Assembly (NCBI GenBank): GCA_017619375.1
Contig: JAFZSL010000051.1
Span: 124,001 to 188,000, forward strand
Source: Prevotella sp.
GTDB taxonomy: Bacteria > Bacteroidota > Bacteroidia > Bacteroidales > Bacteroidaceae
DNA length: 64,000 bases
Direction of reading: 5' to 3'
The notes under the pieces were generated by a model, which did no database searches, was not told the DNA's origin, and worked only from the letters and a program-made list of their open reading frames with translations. How positions within the stretch are numbered: the stretch's first letter is position 1; every line of letters begins with the position of its first letter. Of this stretch, positions 9,237 through 18,832 are shown one piece after another. Made by a program: the position numbers and the translations under genes.

Positions 9237-9650
9237 TCATATGTTGTTGGTGTTTGTCTTTGTCTTTTCGTTTTCTATTTGCAACGGATGGTCTTTCCAA
9301 TACTGGTCTTCGTCGAAGAGTGGTGGCGCTTCAGCAGTTTCGGCTTCATCCGCTTCGTAGATGGGGTCGTAATAATACACCTGTGGGTCTGAGTCCAGAA
9401 GTTCCTCCTTGTCTGGTGAGATGTAATAATGGTAACGATTGAAATTCTCTTGTTTCTTGGCGCGCTTTGCCCCCGGGCTGTATCCCTCAAAATCATGGTA
9501 GACAGGAGGCTTCTCTTTGTCTTTGGCCCCCCATTTGTTGATGATTTTCCTGAAATCGGCACGACTGCATCCTCCCAAGGGGAATAGCATGGCCATCCCC
9601 ATGAAAATCATCGCCAGATGCGAAAGGAGGTTGTGTCGTTTGTTTGTCAT
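9237..9650 (-). CDS. Small lipoprotein of unknown function
   Basis: 137 aa. The start MTNKRHN at 9650 is preferred to an upstream ATG at 9692 because the promoter -7 box lies at 9681-9674, inside the longer version. The lipobox is FPLGGC (Cys near 28), so lipidation and export are expected. The mature protein is hydrophilic and tyrosine-rich (YHDFEGYSPG, YYYDPIYEADEAE) without recognised domains. It precedes the patatin-like gene by 3 nt and may act with it at the envelope; that is inference from position only. Confidence 0.7.
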   Translation of the reverse strand: MTNKRHNLLSHLAMIFMGMAMLFPLGGCSRADFRKIINKWGAKDKEKPPVYHDFEGYSPGAKRAKKQENFNRYHYYISPDKEELLDSDPQVYYYDPIYEADEAETAEAPPLFDEDQYWKDHPLQIENEKTKTNTNNI

Positions 9651-9673
9651 ACAGGTCCAGTCAGCGTCAGTGG

Positions 9674-9704
9674 CAAAGTTATCTATTTCCAAGGGAATGA
9701 CAAA
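9674..9704 (-). promoter_or_regulatory. Bacteroidota-type promoter for lipoprotein-patatin pair
   Basis: Minus strand: -33 TTTG (9704-9701), 19-nt spacer, -7 TAACTTTG (9681-9674). Predicted start of transcription near 9668, 18 nt before the chosen start codon. Confidence 0.7.
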
Positions 9705-9852
9705 AAAAAAGCCTGCTTTTTAATGCTTTTTCCTATTTTTCTTCATTTTTTGAAAAAAAACGTTGAAAAATGGATTGTTTCACTTTTTTTTTGTAATTTT
9801 ACCCCCTCAAAGACGCTATTGATTGGAAACCATTTAAAACTTAAGAAATATC

Positions 9853-12800
9853 ATGAATAAGAGAATGACCTCGTTCCTTGCGGGCATGGCCGTCGTGTTG
9901 GCTATTGGCTTCAACCAAGCCCATGCACAAACAGCAGAGGAATTGTTTGCCATTGGCGAAGGATTGCCTGCGGCCAATTATGAGAACACCCTTTTGGGGC
10001 AGCGGATGTCGGAGAATGCGGTTTTTGACGCCATCTCGCACTTGCGTCCCGTTTCGTCCGCCCCCATGCTTCGCATTCCGAAGTCGACGGCGGGGTCTTC
10101 TTTCCGGGGATGTGTCATCAACGATGCCAACTGGGAGGGAAACCATATGAATTATGGTTTTTACAACATCACTCCAAGTTATGGTGAATACACGCCCTAT
10201 TTTATCGACGACACGCTCAAGGTGATGCATGCCGACTATGGCAGTTCCATTATTGGCAACCATTACTATTTCGTCACCGGCTATTCCGTCAATGGCATCG
10301 TTTTCTATATCAGATATGCATTCGACTTGGATGCGATGGCATATGAGAATGCCAGCATGGCCGTGCCTGGTCAGAGTCCCAAGTATCTGTCATGGACCAA
10401 CACCCCCTATGACGAGGCGACGGGCAAGTCGTATGGCCTCTTCTTCACGGAAGACGGCAACGATTTGGAATTCTGCTCCATGGATTATTCCACCATGACG
10501 AGGGAGTTCATCGGCACACCCGACAAGGTGTTCATGGTGATGGCCATTGACGACAACGATGCGCAACTCTATGGCATCGATACGGAGGGCGACCTCTATC
10601 GCATAGACAAGACCTCCGGAGCCGCAATCTATGTAGGCTCCACTGGTCTCCAACCCGGTGTCTATCGTCAGGCGGCCGCCATTGATGCCGCCGTGGGAAA
10701 ACTCTTCTGGGCATACATCCTCGAAGACTATACCAGCGGTGTGGCCGAGGTGGACCTCAATACGGCCGAGACAATCAAGATGCATGAGTTTGACAGACTC
10801 GTGCAGTTCGGCGACCTTTACAATATCGCCCATGGTGTGGAAGGTGCCGCGCCGGCCAAGGTGGAGAACCTCGTGTGGAACTATAACGAGGCCAACTATG
10901 AAAACATTGACTTGGCTTTCACCATGCCCACGATGACTAACGATGGTTCGGGAAAACTTGGCGGCCGACTCACCTACACCGTGATGCTCGATGAGACAGT
11001 GGTGGCTGAAGGCAGTGCCGTTCCTGGTGGAAAGGTGGCCACCACCATCGGCGACCTTCCCCAGCAGCAGGTGGTGAAACTCGTGGTCTTCGCTTCCAAC
11101 GACATGGGCAAGAGCATCGAACAAGAAGTGGAGGTATGGGCAGGTATCGACCTTCCCAGGTCTCCCTCGGATGTGACCCTCACCGTGAATGGCGGGAATG
11201 TCCTCCTGACATGGTCGGAAGTGTCCACCGGCGCCCATGGCGGATATGTGGATGCCGACAATATCTTCTATGTCGTAAAGAAACAGCCTGAAGGCGTGGT
11301 GAAGACCACCACCACGGACACCTCTTTCAGTGAAGCCATCAGCATCACCCAACTCGATTACCTCACTTACTCGGTGGAAGCGGTGACAGAAGGCATGGGG
11401 TCGTCCGAACCTTCTTTCTCCAACAGCGTGAAGGTGGGCGAGTATCTGACGACTCCCTACGTGGTGACCTTCGGCTCGAATTATGAAGTGGAAGGATATT
11501 GGGATGTCATCGACGCCAACAATGATGGTGTCACTTGGGAGTATTCAAGTGATTCCAAGTCCATGATGGTCGCCAGTTCCAACCTCAAGGCCAACGATTG
11601 GCTGCTCTCTCCCCCCATCTATCTTGAGAGTGGTTTTGGATACACGGTCAGGATGCAAGCCCTCACCAGTGGCAACGGCATGGTGTCCCTTGCTTATGGT
11701 ACACAGGAGGTGACTCCTCCCAATGGTATGATCACCATCATCGACGCCACGGAACTTCCCTCCACGATGGAGGAGATGACTTTGGAAGGAAGCATGGTGC
11801 CCGAGGAGAGCGGGGTCTACCGTTTTGCCGTCAGGGTTACGGAGAACACGCTTTCCGGTGCTACGGAGTTGAAGCGTTTCAGTGTCAGTTCGGCCGCCAA
11901 GGTGATGCCTCCCATGGCACCAACCGACTTCACTGTCACCCCGGGAGAGAATGGTGAACTCACGGCCACCGTGAGTTTCGTTGCCCCGCTTCAAACCACC
12001 GATGGCAGCAATCTTGGTTCGCTGCCGTCCGTCGAAATCATGCGCAACCACCAGGTCATCGCCACCTTGCATAATGTCGGAGCGGGAGAGACCGTCACTT
12101 ATGTGGACGACGAGGTGCCATCCGATGGAAAATATGTCTATTCTGCCAGGGCGTTCGCCTATGGCGTGGCAAGTGAGGAAGCCTCCCAAGAGGTGTACAT
12201 CGGTAAAGACCTCCCGGCTCCTCCCGCCGAGGTGGCCTTCGTGGACAACGGTAACGGGACGGCAACACTGAAGTGGACGAACTCGACAACGGGCGCCAAC
12301 GGAGGTTATGTGGAGGCTGTCGAAATGGACAACAAAATTTACTCCGCCTCCTTTGATACCAGCAACATGCCTCTTCCTTATGACGCCGCCACCATCATGG
12401 ACCAGTGCCGTTTGGGTGACATGTTGGCATTGCTGAAAGACAGGAACACCTACACCGAGGCCATTGACCTGGAGGGTGAACCGGGATGGGTGCTTCGTGC
12501 CGTCACCACGGTCGCCTACTATGAAAACGGCAATCCTCAAGACACCATACCTACGCCTCCGCCAACAAATGGCCAGATTCCCGTCTTCGATGAAGGGGCG
12601 GTCATCAACAATGGTTCCGACATCCTTGCCAACGGCTTCGCCATGATTGAAAACGAGGTGGAGAGTGAGAAGGCGAGTGTGGCCTTCCTCATCAAAGGCA
12701 AACCTGTCACACTTCCCATGACAGAGCATTTTGCCAACCAGCAAGTGGGCGAGTCGGCTTTCTGGTGGACAAGACCGCTGAAGGGAACCGCCTCCTGGCA

Positions 12801-14013
12801 GTTGACCGACGAAGCCCTCGATGGCGACGGCGGTGCGGTGACCTTCGTGGCGAAGAATGCCGAAGACGAGGCGTTGCTTGGTACCAGGAAAATATCCCTC
12901 AAGGGCACCAAGCACCCAGTGCTGTCTTTCGACTACAAGGGTGGTACCGACAGTGAGGCCTTGCTGGCCGTCTTGGTGGACCGTGGCCAAAAGGGTGTGG
13001 TGGACACCTTGTCTGAAATCATCATAGACGAGTTGAACGAGGCGTCAGGTTACGAACGGGCATACATCGACCTGGGACCTTATCTTGACGACAACTACAT
13101 CATCATCCAACTGGTGGCCTCGTCAGAAAAGGAGGGCGACCAGGTGACCGTCGACCACGTGGAGTTGCAGGACATGCCGCCTTATGACCTGGCAGTGGAT
13201 GCCATCGTGCCGAAAGTGATGATGACAGGCAGCACGGCGGAATTCGTCGTAAATGTCACCAACTACGGAACCCAACCATCGGAATCCTATACCGTCACGT
13301 TGACAGCAGAATATGTGGATAATGGCAATACGGTGACCATCCCATTGCTTTCCGACCAGGGATTCGGCTTGAGTGCCATGGGCGGCAACGATTCCTACTA
13401 CGCCCAAATGGACATCACTCCTTTCATCCTTGGCGAAGTGAAAATCGTGGCCGAGGTGAGTATGATAGGCGACAGTGACCTGTCCAATAACGTGGTGGAG
13501 AAAGTCATGACCGCCTCCAGTGTCATCCTGCCCGGCACCAATATGACCATGCCGGCTCCTTACGGACTGACTGCATGGGTTGAGACTGATGGCGTCCATC
13601 TCCAATGGGGAATGGTGGACAGCACCTTGGAATACCTGACTTCATACAATGAGCCGATGTCGTTTGACTTCTATGGCATCAACATCTATGTGGACGGCGA
13701 ACTTTTCACCACATTGCGTGAACCCGTCACAGAGACCGTCCTCAAGGGGTTGCCCACCCCGGAACATAACTATCACATCACCTTGCTCTATGGTGAGGAA
13801 GGCAGCGTGATGGAGTCGCCATTGAGCAATATGGCCTCCATCACCACAGGCATCGACATGCTCATGCTTGATTCCGCTGCCGACGTCGTGATTTACAGCG
13901 TCAATGGTGTGAAAGTGGCTGAAGGCAAGGTTGAACTGGCACGTTTGCCAAAGGGCGTATACATCGTGGTTGACAGGCGCAACGGCAAATCCGAAAGAAT
14001 GGTGAAGCAATAA
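9853..14013 (+). CDS. Giant secreted FN3/adhesin-like protein with T9SS-like C-terminal domain
   Basis: 1386 aa with signal peptide MNKRMTSFLAGMAVVLAIGFNQ..AHAQ (written in two parts). Residues about 100-330 hold repeats of the type YGLFFTEDGNDLE / AQLYGIDTEGDLYRID, which look propeller-like. FN3-like modules lie at about 435-525, 686-785, 789-900 and 1230-1333; choice-of-anchor-J/cleaved-adhesin-like modules (WLLSPPIYL; FWWTRPLKG) at about 530-690 and 950-1105; a CARDB-like module (VVNVTNYGTQPSESYTV) at about 1110-1222. The last 50 residues (DVVIYSVNGVKVAEGKV, LPKGVYIV) resemble a type IX secretion sorting domain, implying export and surface attachment or release. No catalytic domain is recognised. 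Monocistronic, with a terminator downstream. Confidence 0.75.
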   Translation: MNKRMTSFLAGMAVVLAIGFNQAHAQTAEELFAIGEGLPAANYENTLLGQRMSENAVFDAISHLRPVSSAPMLRIPKSTAGSSFRGCVINDANWEGNHMNYGFYNITPSYGEYTPYFIDDTLKVMHADYGSSIIGNHYYFVTGYSVNGIVFYIRYAFDLDAMAYENASMAVPGQSPKYLSWTNTPYDEATGKSYGLFFTEDGNDLEFCSMDYSTMTREFIGTPDKVFMVMAIDDNDAQLYGIDTEGDLYRIDKTSGAAIYVGSTGLQPGVYRQAAAIDAAVGKLFWAYILEDYTSGVAEVDLNTAETIKMHEFDRLVQFGDLYNIAHGVEGAAPAKVENLVWNYNEANYENIDLAFTMPTMTNDGSGKLGGRLTYTVMLDETVVAEGSAVPGGKVATTIGDLPQQQVVKLVVFASNDMGKSIEQEVEVWAGIDLPRSPSDVTLTVNGGNVLLTWSEVSTGAHGGYVDADNIFYVVKKQPEGVVKTTTTDTSFSEAISITQLDYLTYSVEAVTEGMGSSEPSFSNSVKVGEYLTTPYVVTFGSNYEVEGYWDVIDANNDGVTWEYSSDSKSMMVASSNLKANDWLLSPPIYLESGFGYTVRMQALTSGNGMVSLAYGTQEVTPPNGMITIIDATELPSTMEEMTLEGSMVPEESGVYRFAVRVTENTLSGATELKRFSVSSAAKVMPPMAPTDFTVTPGENGELTATVSFVAPLQTTDGSNLGSLPSVEIMRNHQVIATLHNVGAGETVTYVDDEVPSDGKYVYSARAFAYGVASEEASQEVYIGKDLPAPPAEVAFVDNGNGTATLKWTNSTTGANGGYVEAVEMDNKIYSASFDTSNMPLPYDAATIMDQCRLGDMLALLKDRNTYTEAIDLEGEPGWVLRAVTTVAYYENGNPQDTIPTPPPTNGQIPVFDEGAVINNGSDILANGFAMIENEVESEKASVAFLIKGKPVTLPMTEHFANQQVGESAFWWTRPLKGTASWQLTDEALDGDGGAVTFVAKNAEDEALLGTRKISLKGTKHPVLSFDYKGGTDSEALLAVLVDRGQKGVVDTLSEIIIDELNEASGYERAYIDLGPYLDDNYIIIQLVASSEKEGDQVTVDHVELQDMPPYDLAVDAIVPKVMMTGSTAEFVVNVTNYGTQPSESYTVTLTAEYVDNGNTVTIPLLSDQGFGLSAMGGNDSYYAQMDITPFILGEVKIVAEVSMIGDSDLSNNVVEKVMTASSVILPGTNMTMPAPYGLTAWVETDGVHLQWGMVDSTLEYLTSYNEPMSFDFYGINIYVDGELFTTLREPVTETVLKGLPTPEHNYHITLLYGEEGSVMESPLSNMASITTGIDMLMLDSAADVVIYSVNGVKVAEGKVELARLPKGVYIVVDRRNGKSERMVKQ

Positions 14014-14033
14014 GCATGCTGAGCCAATGAAAA

Positions 14034-14072
14034 CAAGCGGCCATCTTTTCAAAAAGGAAAGATGGCCGCTTG
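14034..14072. terminator. Terminator hairpin, 15-bp perfect stem
   Basis: CAAGCGGCCATCTTT pairs perfectly with AAAGATGGCCGCTTG across a 9-nt loop, 20 nt after the stop codon of the giant secreted protein. It has no long T tract, as is usual in Bacteroidota. It may also serve the convergent epimerase gene. Confidence 0.7.
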
Positions 14073-14125
14073 ATATTTATAGGAGGTTTTAGGAGAGCAG
14101 GAGATTTTGGAGAGGGTAGGAGGGC

Positions 14126-15172
14126 CTAAGAGGATTTAAGGGGATTTTTGTCAGACTGATACCATTGGATGAATTTTCGGATGCCCTCGTGGAGTTTCAC
14201 TTGGGGCTTGTAGCCGATTTCCTTTTCCAGTTTCGTGGTGTCGGCGTTGGTCATCAGGACGTCGCCAGGCTGCATGGGTTTCATCACCATTTGTGCCTTC
14301 ATCCCTAATGCATCCTCTATCTCAGAGATGAAATCCATCAATTTCACGGGGTTGGAGCACCCGATGTTATAGACCCTTGCTGCTACGCCGTTGGGGCAGT
14401 TTTCCGCCACGGGCGGTTGGTCGAGACATAGCAGCGTGCCGGCGGCGATGTCGTCGATGTAGGTGAAGTCGCGCACCATGTTGCCATGGTTGAACACATT
14501 GATGCTCTCGCCTGAGGTGATGGCCTTGGCAAAGAGCATGGGCGCCATGTCGGGCCGTCCCCATGGACCATAGACGGTGAAATAGCGCAGGCCTGTCACG
14601 GGAATGCCGTACAACTTGCTGTAACTGTGAGCCATCAGTTCGTTGGACTTCTTGCTGGCGGCATATAGGCTTACAGGAGCGTCCACCTTGTCGTCCTCTG
14701 AGAAAGGAGCCTTGGAATTAAGGCCGTAGACCGAACTTGACGAGGCATAGAGGAGGTGCTTCACGGGGTTTTGGCGGCAGCATTCCAAGATGTTGAGGAA
14801 TCCCACGATGTTGCTGGTGAGGTAGGCGTAGGGGTTGGTGATGGAGTATCTCACCCCGGCTTGCGCGGCGAGGTTGACAACCTTTTCGAAATGCTCGGTT
14901 TCAAAGAGTTTGGAAAGTGCTTCCTTGTCTTCCAAGCCCATGCGCACAAAGCGCAGGTTGGGATGGGTCTCGCTATTGAACATCTCGCCCCATGGCAGGT
15001 CGGCACGTTCCCCGGCATTGATACCCAATTCTTGCAGTCGTCCTGCTTTCAGCCTTGTGTCATAATAGTCGTTGATGTTGTCGAGGCCAACGACCACGTC
15101 GCCCCTTTCCACCAGGAGTTGGCAGATTTTCGAGCCGATGAATCCGGCTGCTCCCGTCACTAAAATCTTCAT
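14126..15172 (-). CDS. NAD-dependent epimerase, UDP-glucuronate 4-epimerase type
   Basis: 348 aa short-chain dehydrogenase of the extended type. N-terminal Rossmann motif GAAGFIG; catalytic SSSSVYG serine region and YAASKKSNE (YxxxK). RYFTVYGPWGRPDMAP is the signature of UDP-glucuronic acid/UDP-galacturonic acid epimerases. The start MKILVTG at 15172 places the Rossmann motif at its normal distance; an in-frame upstream extension of 25 residues does not look like family sequence. Likely makes UDP-GalA for the exopolysaccharide encoded a few kb away, although it is not in that operon. Confidence 0.88.
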   Translation of the reverse strand: MKILVTGAAGFIGSKICQLLVERGDVVVGLDNINDYYDTRLKAGRLQELGINAGERADLPWGEMFNSETHPNLRFVRMGLEDKEALSKLFETEHFEKVVNLAAQAGVRYSITNPYAYLTSNIVGFLNILECCRQNPVKHLLYASSSSVYGLNSKAPFSEDDKVDAPVSLYAASKKSNELMAHSYSKLYGIPVTGLRYFTVYGPWGRPDMAPMLFAKAITSGESINVFNHGNMVRDFTYIDDIAAGTLLCLDQPPVAENCPNGVAARVYNIGCSNPVKLMDFISEIEDALGMKAQMVMKPMQPGDVLMTNADTTKLEKEIGYKPQVKLHEGIRKFIQWYQSDKNPLKSS

Positions 15173-15551
15173 GTTTTTTCCGATAGTGTTGTTTTCAATC
15201 CTCACCGTTGCTCTTGGAAGGAAGCCTTGTGGCCATTGGTGAGGCACATATTATTTATGTGCAAAAATACACATTTTTGTCCGAAAAGCGTTTGCACATC
15301 AAAAGAAAAACCTTTTTCTTCACTTATTTTCTCATATCGCGCCTTTCCACATGCCATTCCGCCTTGTGTGTGATGTGTTTTGATGCTCCGCTTCTTTCTT
15401 CTACATTTCCAGATAGAGGCCGGGAAGGCTTGCATGGTTGAGTATTTTTCATGCAAAAAAGGATGATATCGGCATAAAAGTATTAACTTTGCAGCATTCT
15501 AAATGCTTATAATAGAATCGACACATCAAAAAGTAGAGGAAAGACTGATTT
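15173..15551. other. Intergenic region between divergent epimerase and EamA genes
   Basis: 379 bp without a supportable gene; short open frames on both strands have no homologous features. It holds two -7-like boxes: TATTTTTG on the minus strand (15269-15262) for the epimerase, and TAACTTTG on the plus strand (15484-15491), about 60 nt before the EamA start. Clear -33 TTTG partners at 19-21 nt were not found. Confidence 0.5.
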
Positions 15552-16448
15552 ATGAAATGGAAAGGACATCTGGCCATTCTTTTGGCCAACGTGATTTTCG
15601 GTCTTGGCGTCCCTGTGAGCAAGGCCTTGTTGAGTGGTTGGGTGACCCCGATGGGCTACATGGCCTCCCGTTGCGTTTTCGCAGCCATCATCTTCTGGGT
15701 GGTGGCGGCATTCATGCCCAAAGAGAAGGTGGAGCGCCGCGACCTGCTCGTCTTGTTGGCAGGCGGTCTCATCGGCTTCGTCATCTCGCAGACGTTGACG
15801 GCAGAGTCGCTCAAACTCACCACGCCGGTGTATTTCTCCTTTGTGGCCGCCCTTACGCCGATTGCCACGATGTTGCTGGCGGTGATCTTCCTCAAGGAAA
15901 GCATCACGGGAGTCAAGTTGCTGGGAGTGGTGCTGGGCATTGCCGGTGCCTTGCTGATGGTCTATAAGTCATGGAGCAACGAAGCAGGGCGCGACGACCT
16001 CATAGGCATCTTGCTCGCCGTGTTGAGCGTGCTCACCTGGGCCGTCTATCTCATCATCACTCGCAAGGTGTCGGCAAAATACACGGCAGTGACCCAGATG
16101 AAATACTTCTTTCTCATCTCTGCGGTCATCATCCTGCCTATCGCAATGGTGGAACCCCAGCAGAATGCGTTGTATTCCGCCAATTGGGGATGGAGCGGTG
16201 TGGCCGAGATGGCCTTCATCGTCCTTTTCGCCACCGGATTGGGCTATTTCCTCATCCCATACGCCATGAAGACGCTGAGTGCTACCACCGTGAGCATCTA
16301 CACCAACATCCAACCTGTGGTGGCATCGTTGGTGGCCATCGCCGTGGCGCAGGATGTCTTCACTTGGGACAAGCCGCTTGCCGGCCTGCTTGTTCTCGTG
16401 GGCGCATATTTGGTCACACTCTCGCCGGAAAAAAAGGAAAATGAGTGA
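15552..16448 (+). CDS. EamA/DMT-family transporter
   Basis: 298 aa, about ten hydrophobic segments in two repeated EamA halves. Each half has the family pattern: first half WKGHLAILLANVIFGLGVPVSK (shown in part as NVIFGLGVPVSKALL), second half DDLIGILLAVLSVLTWAVYL; the end reads LLVLVGAYLVTLSPEKK. An inner-membrane drug/metabolite exporter of unknown substrate. A TAACTTTG box lies 60 nt upstream and an intrinsic terminator directly follows, so it is monocistronic. Confidence 0.87.
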   Translation: MKWKGHLAILLANVIFGLGVPVSKALLSGWVTPMGYMASRCVFAAIIFWVVAAFMPKEKVERRDLLVLLAGGLIGFVISQTLTAESLKLTTPVYFSFVAALTPIATMLLAVIFLKESITGVKLLGVVLGIAGALLMVYKSWSNEAGRDDLIGILLAVLSVLTWAVYLIITRKVSAKYTAVTQMKYFFLISAVIILPIAMVEPQQNALYSANWGWSGVAEMAFIVLFATGLGYFLIPYAMKTLSATTVSIYTNIQPVVASLVAIAVAQDVFTWDKPLAGLLVLVGAYLVTLSPEKKENE

Positions 16449-16452
16449 AGAG

Positions 16453-16479
16453 GCAGCGGTAAAACCGCTGCTTTTTTTT
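16453..16479 (+). terminator. Intrinsic terminator of the EamA gene
   Basis: GCAGCGG-TAAAA-CCGCTGC stem-loop followed by T8, starting 5 nt after the stop codon. A near-identical stem (one loop base different) occurs at 23490-23508, at the other end of the exopolysaccharide operon. Confidence 0.85.
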
Positions 16480-16486
16480 GAGTTAT

Positions 16487-16562
16487 CGGAGTAATCGGAG
16501 TGGTCGATTAATCGGAGTGGTCGATTAATCGGAATGGTCGGTTAATCGGAATGGTCGGATGT
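16487..16562. repeat. 17-bp direct tandem repeat at the 3' end of the polymerase gene
   Basis: About four copies of a 17-bp unit, consensus CGATTAATCGGAGTGGT, with R changes (CGGTTAATCGGAATGGT in the copies nearest the gene). The copy nearest the gene supplies the last codons (SDHSD) and stop of the minus-strand polymerase gene. Each unit contains TTAATC/GATTAA, so any in-frame addition of a unit would still end quickly. Confidence 0.7.
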
Positions 16563-17867
16563 TTCCGGCGGGGCTGTCGTGACGAATTCGTCGGAGGGGT
16601 CTTCTGGGGCCAAAAGGTCTGAATCTTCTGTTGATGCTGAGGATTCTTCTGCGACGAGGCCGGCCCATGATAGTCCGAAATCCTGTTGCATGATCAGGTA
16701 GGTGAAAAAGAGGAATTGCAGAATGGTGACGATGTTCAACATCACGTTCTCTTGATAGAACTGCAAGGCAAGGACATAGACCACCATGGCGTAAATGCAT
16801 TTGGCGAAGCCATTGCCGTTGCGTGCCATGCGGTAGAGCAATCCGCTGAAGACACCGTAGAAGAAGGCGAAGAATGCCACACCCTTGTATTTGAAATCCT
16901 CGAAGAAGGGTTGGAAGATGGTGTATACGTTGGTGGGCAGTGGAACCCACACGAATCCCTGCAGTTTCTTGTTCACCTCGAAGTCACCTCCCCACCTTGC
17001 AAGGAAGAGATACACGGTTTGGAAGGTGTGCGAGCCCCATTGTGGTGTGAGGTCCTCCTCCACATATTCGAATGCTACGGAGGGCGACATCACATAGATG
17101 CCGAAGAAGTCGAGGAAAGTCATCGCATCGTTGGGATCGGAGCCTTCTCGGTAGTCACGTGCAAAGTTGATGACGAAGAACAAAAGTACGATGCCGAGGA
17201 CGGAAAAGATGATAGACCGCATCTTGATGGCCTTTTTCTCATAGAGCACGAAGAGTACGGAGGAAAGGAGGAAGAACAGCATGCCTTTCTCCATGATGGC
17301 GAAAGCGCTCATGATGCTTGTCAGGATAATGGCGACCAGTTTCCACATCGGCACCCTGGGATACTCCCATAAAGCCACCACGAGAAGCACTTGGTTGAGA
17401 ACGTAACTGTAGTTAAGGAAACCAAAACTCTCCTCGCCATACACAGCCAGGATGCGAAGGTTCCATAGCATGTCGGAGAGGTCGAACATCATCACCACCT
17501 TCATGATCTGGTAGAGGTAGAGCGGCGTGATGACGATGGAGATGAAAAAGAGGAAATTGAACAAGGAACTGTTGAACAAAGGTTTTCTCTCCATCAGCGT
17601 TTTTTCCCCTTTAACGGTTTTCTCTGCTTGTGGCCATAATTTGTAGGTGACCAAGGACGCGATGAGGAAGATGGGCACCCACAGCATCAGGCATGTGCGG
17701 AACTGGTCTCCCAACGGATACAGCAGGTCGCCTTGCACTTGGAACATAACGAGGATGGCGAGCCACACCATCACGGTGATGGTCCATGGTGCGAAGACAT
17801 CACCCGCCTTGAACACCAGGAATCCGGCGAGCAACAGTCCCATCACTATGATCATGCCTATCTCCAT
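16542..17867 (-). CDS. Wzy-like polysaccharide polymerase (oligosaccharide repeat unit polymerase)
   Basis: 441 aa, about ten to twelve hydrophobic segments with a larger soluble loop between about 230 and 310 (NFARDYREGSDPNDAMTF, LTPQWGSHTFQTVYLF), the layout of O-antigen/EPS polymerases of the Wzy/EpsG type. The tail is acidic and Ser/Glu-rich (EESSASTEDSDLLAPED). Wzy proteins diverge strongly, so the call depends on topology and on its place as last gene of the sugar transferase, exporter and Wzz operon, 14 nt after the second Wzz gene. Its stop codon lies within a 17-bp tandem repeat. Confidence 0.75.
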   Translation of the reverse strand: MEIGMIIVMGLLLAGFLVFKAGDVFAPWTITVMVWLAILVMFQVQGDLLYPLGDQFRTCLMLWVPIFLIASLVTYKLWPQAEKTVKGEKTLMERKPLFNSSLFNFLFFISIVITPLYLYQIMKVVMMFDLSDMLWNLRILAVYGEESFGFLNYSYVLNQVLLVVALWEYPRVPMWKLVAIILTSIMSAFAIMEKGMLFFLLSSVLFVLYEKKAIKMRSIIFSVLGIVLLFFVINFARDYREGSDPNDAMTFLDFFGIYVMSPSVAFEYVEEDLTPQWGSHTFQTVYLFLARWGGDFEVNKKLQGFVWVPLPTNVYTIFQPFFEDFKYKGVAFFAFFYGVFSGLLYRMARNGNGFAKCIYAMVVYVLALQFYQENVMLNIVTILQFLFFTYLIMQQDFGLSWAGLVAEESSASTEDSDLLAPEDPSDEFVTTAPPETSDHSD

Positions 17868-17881
17868 CTCTCACTTGTTTT

Positions 17882-18832
17882 TTATTTCCCATATTTCCCC
17901 AGCACTCCCCATGTGGTCAGCACGATGGCGATGAACAGGTATGCCATCACATATCCGGGAATGAATGGTGCCGACGGTTTCACTGGCACTGTGGCGTTTT
18001 TCACCACGGCGAAGGTGTATGAGAATTTTTCCACGAGTGCCTTTGCCCTTCGGTATTGTGTGACGGTTTTCCCGTATTCGTTGAAGGCCATTTCGTATTC
18101 TTTCATCAATTGGTCTTCCACCGACTGTGCCTTTGGCGAAGAGATGTCCTGGTGCGTGTCCTCGAAGCGTGCGTATTGTTGGCGTGCCTCTTGGTATTTC
18201 TCCTCGGCAGCCGACATCTTGTTTTGCGCATCCATCAAGTCGCGCCATGCACGGTCGCGAGCATAGTCGGCCATATGGTGCTGCAGGTGTGTTCTTACGG
18301 AGTCGACGAGCATGGCGGCCACCAACGGGTCTTGGTCGGTCACTTGCAGTGTGATGGTGCCATAAAGGGCAACCACCTTTGAACGTATGTTTTCTTGGAT
18401 GATTCCCATCACTCGGTCGTGTTCGCTCTCTTCTTTTTCGAACAACCGTTCCCACCAAGGTGTGCGGTGGTTTTGTGCGATGTGATGGTAATAGTCGATG
18501 TCGTATCCTTCCAGTTTCACCTTCGACATCTCTTCAGCAAACTCTTTGGTTTCCACGAGTCGTTTGTAAACTTCAGGTTGCCGTAATCCCTCATGGTCGT
18601 CGAGAGTGGACTTGGCCCATGCTGCGAAGGTGTTCAGTCCCAGGAGCAAATCGGTCTCCTTGTGCTCGTCGGACACCTTCACTTGTGCTGCATAGGTCCT
18701 CGGTATGCTCACACCGGTGATGACCGCCAAAAGAAAGGCCACCGCAGCAGTAAGCATGTACACCCGCCAATGCTTGATGCAAAGTCGGAAGACTCCAGGT
18801 TTCAAGTTGGCATTGCCCTGTTCATCCTTCAT
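17882..18832 (-). CDS. Wzz-type chain-length determinant protein (second copy)
   Basis: 316 aa. Start MKDEQGN at 18832 overlaps the stop of the preceding Wzz gene by ATGA; a longer in-frame version would overlap that gene by 60 nt. Topology is Wzz-like: one membrane segment near residue 30 (VYMLTAAVAFLLAVITGV), a long periplasmic helical region with coiled-coil character (MSAAEEKYQEARQQYARFED) and a second membrane segment at the end (PFIPGYVMAYLFIAIVLTTWG) preceded by a Pro-rich KPSAP. No Wzc-like kinase domain. It likely acts with the paralogue upstream to set polymer length in the periplasm. Confidence 0.85.
   Translation of the reverse strand: MKDEQGNANLKPGVFRLCIKHWRVYMLTAAVAFLLAVITGVSIPRTYAAQVKVSDEHKETDLLLGLNTFAAWAKSTLDDHEGLRQPEVYKRLVETKEFAEEMSKVKLEGYDIDYYHHIAQNHRTPWWERLFEKEESEHDRVMGIIQENIRSKVVALYGTITLQVTDQDPLVAAMLVDSVRTHLQHHMADYARDRAWRDLMDAQNKMSAAEEKYQEARQQYARFEDTHQDISSPKAQSVEDQLMKEYEMAFNEYGKTVTQYRRAKALVEKFSYTFAVVKNATVPVKPSAPFIPGYVMAYLFIAIVLTTWGVLGKYGK

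Noticed and set aside
15202-15456. Small open frames on both strands upstream of the epimerase
   Set aside because: They overlap each other and the putative promoters, and show no domain or start-site support.
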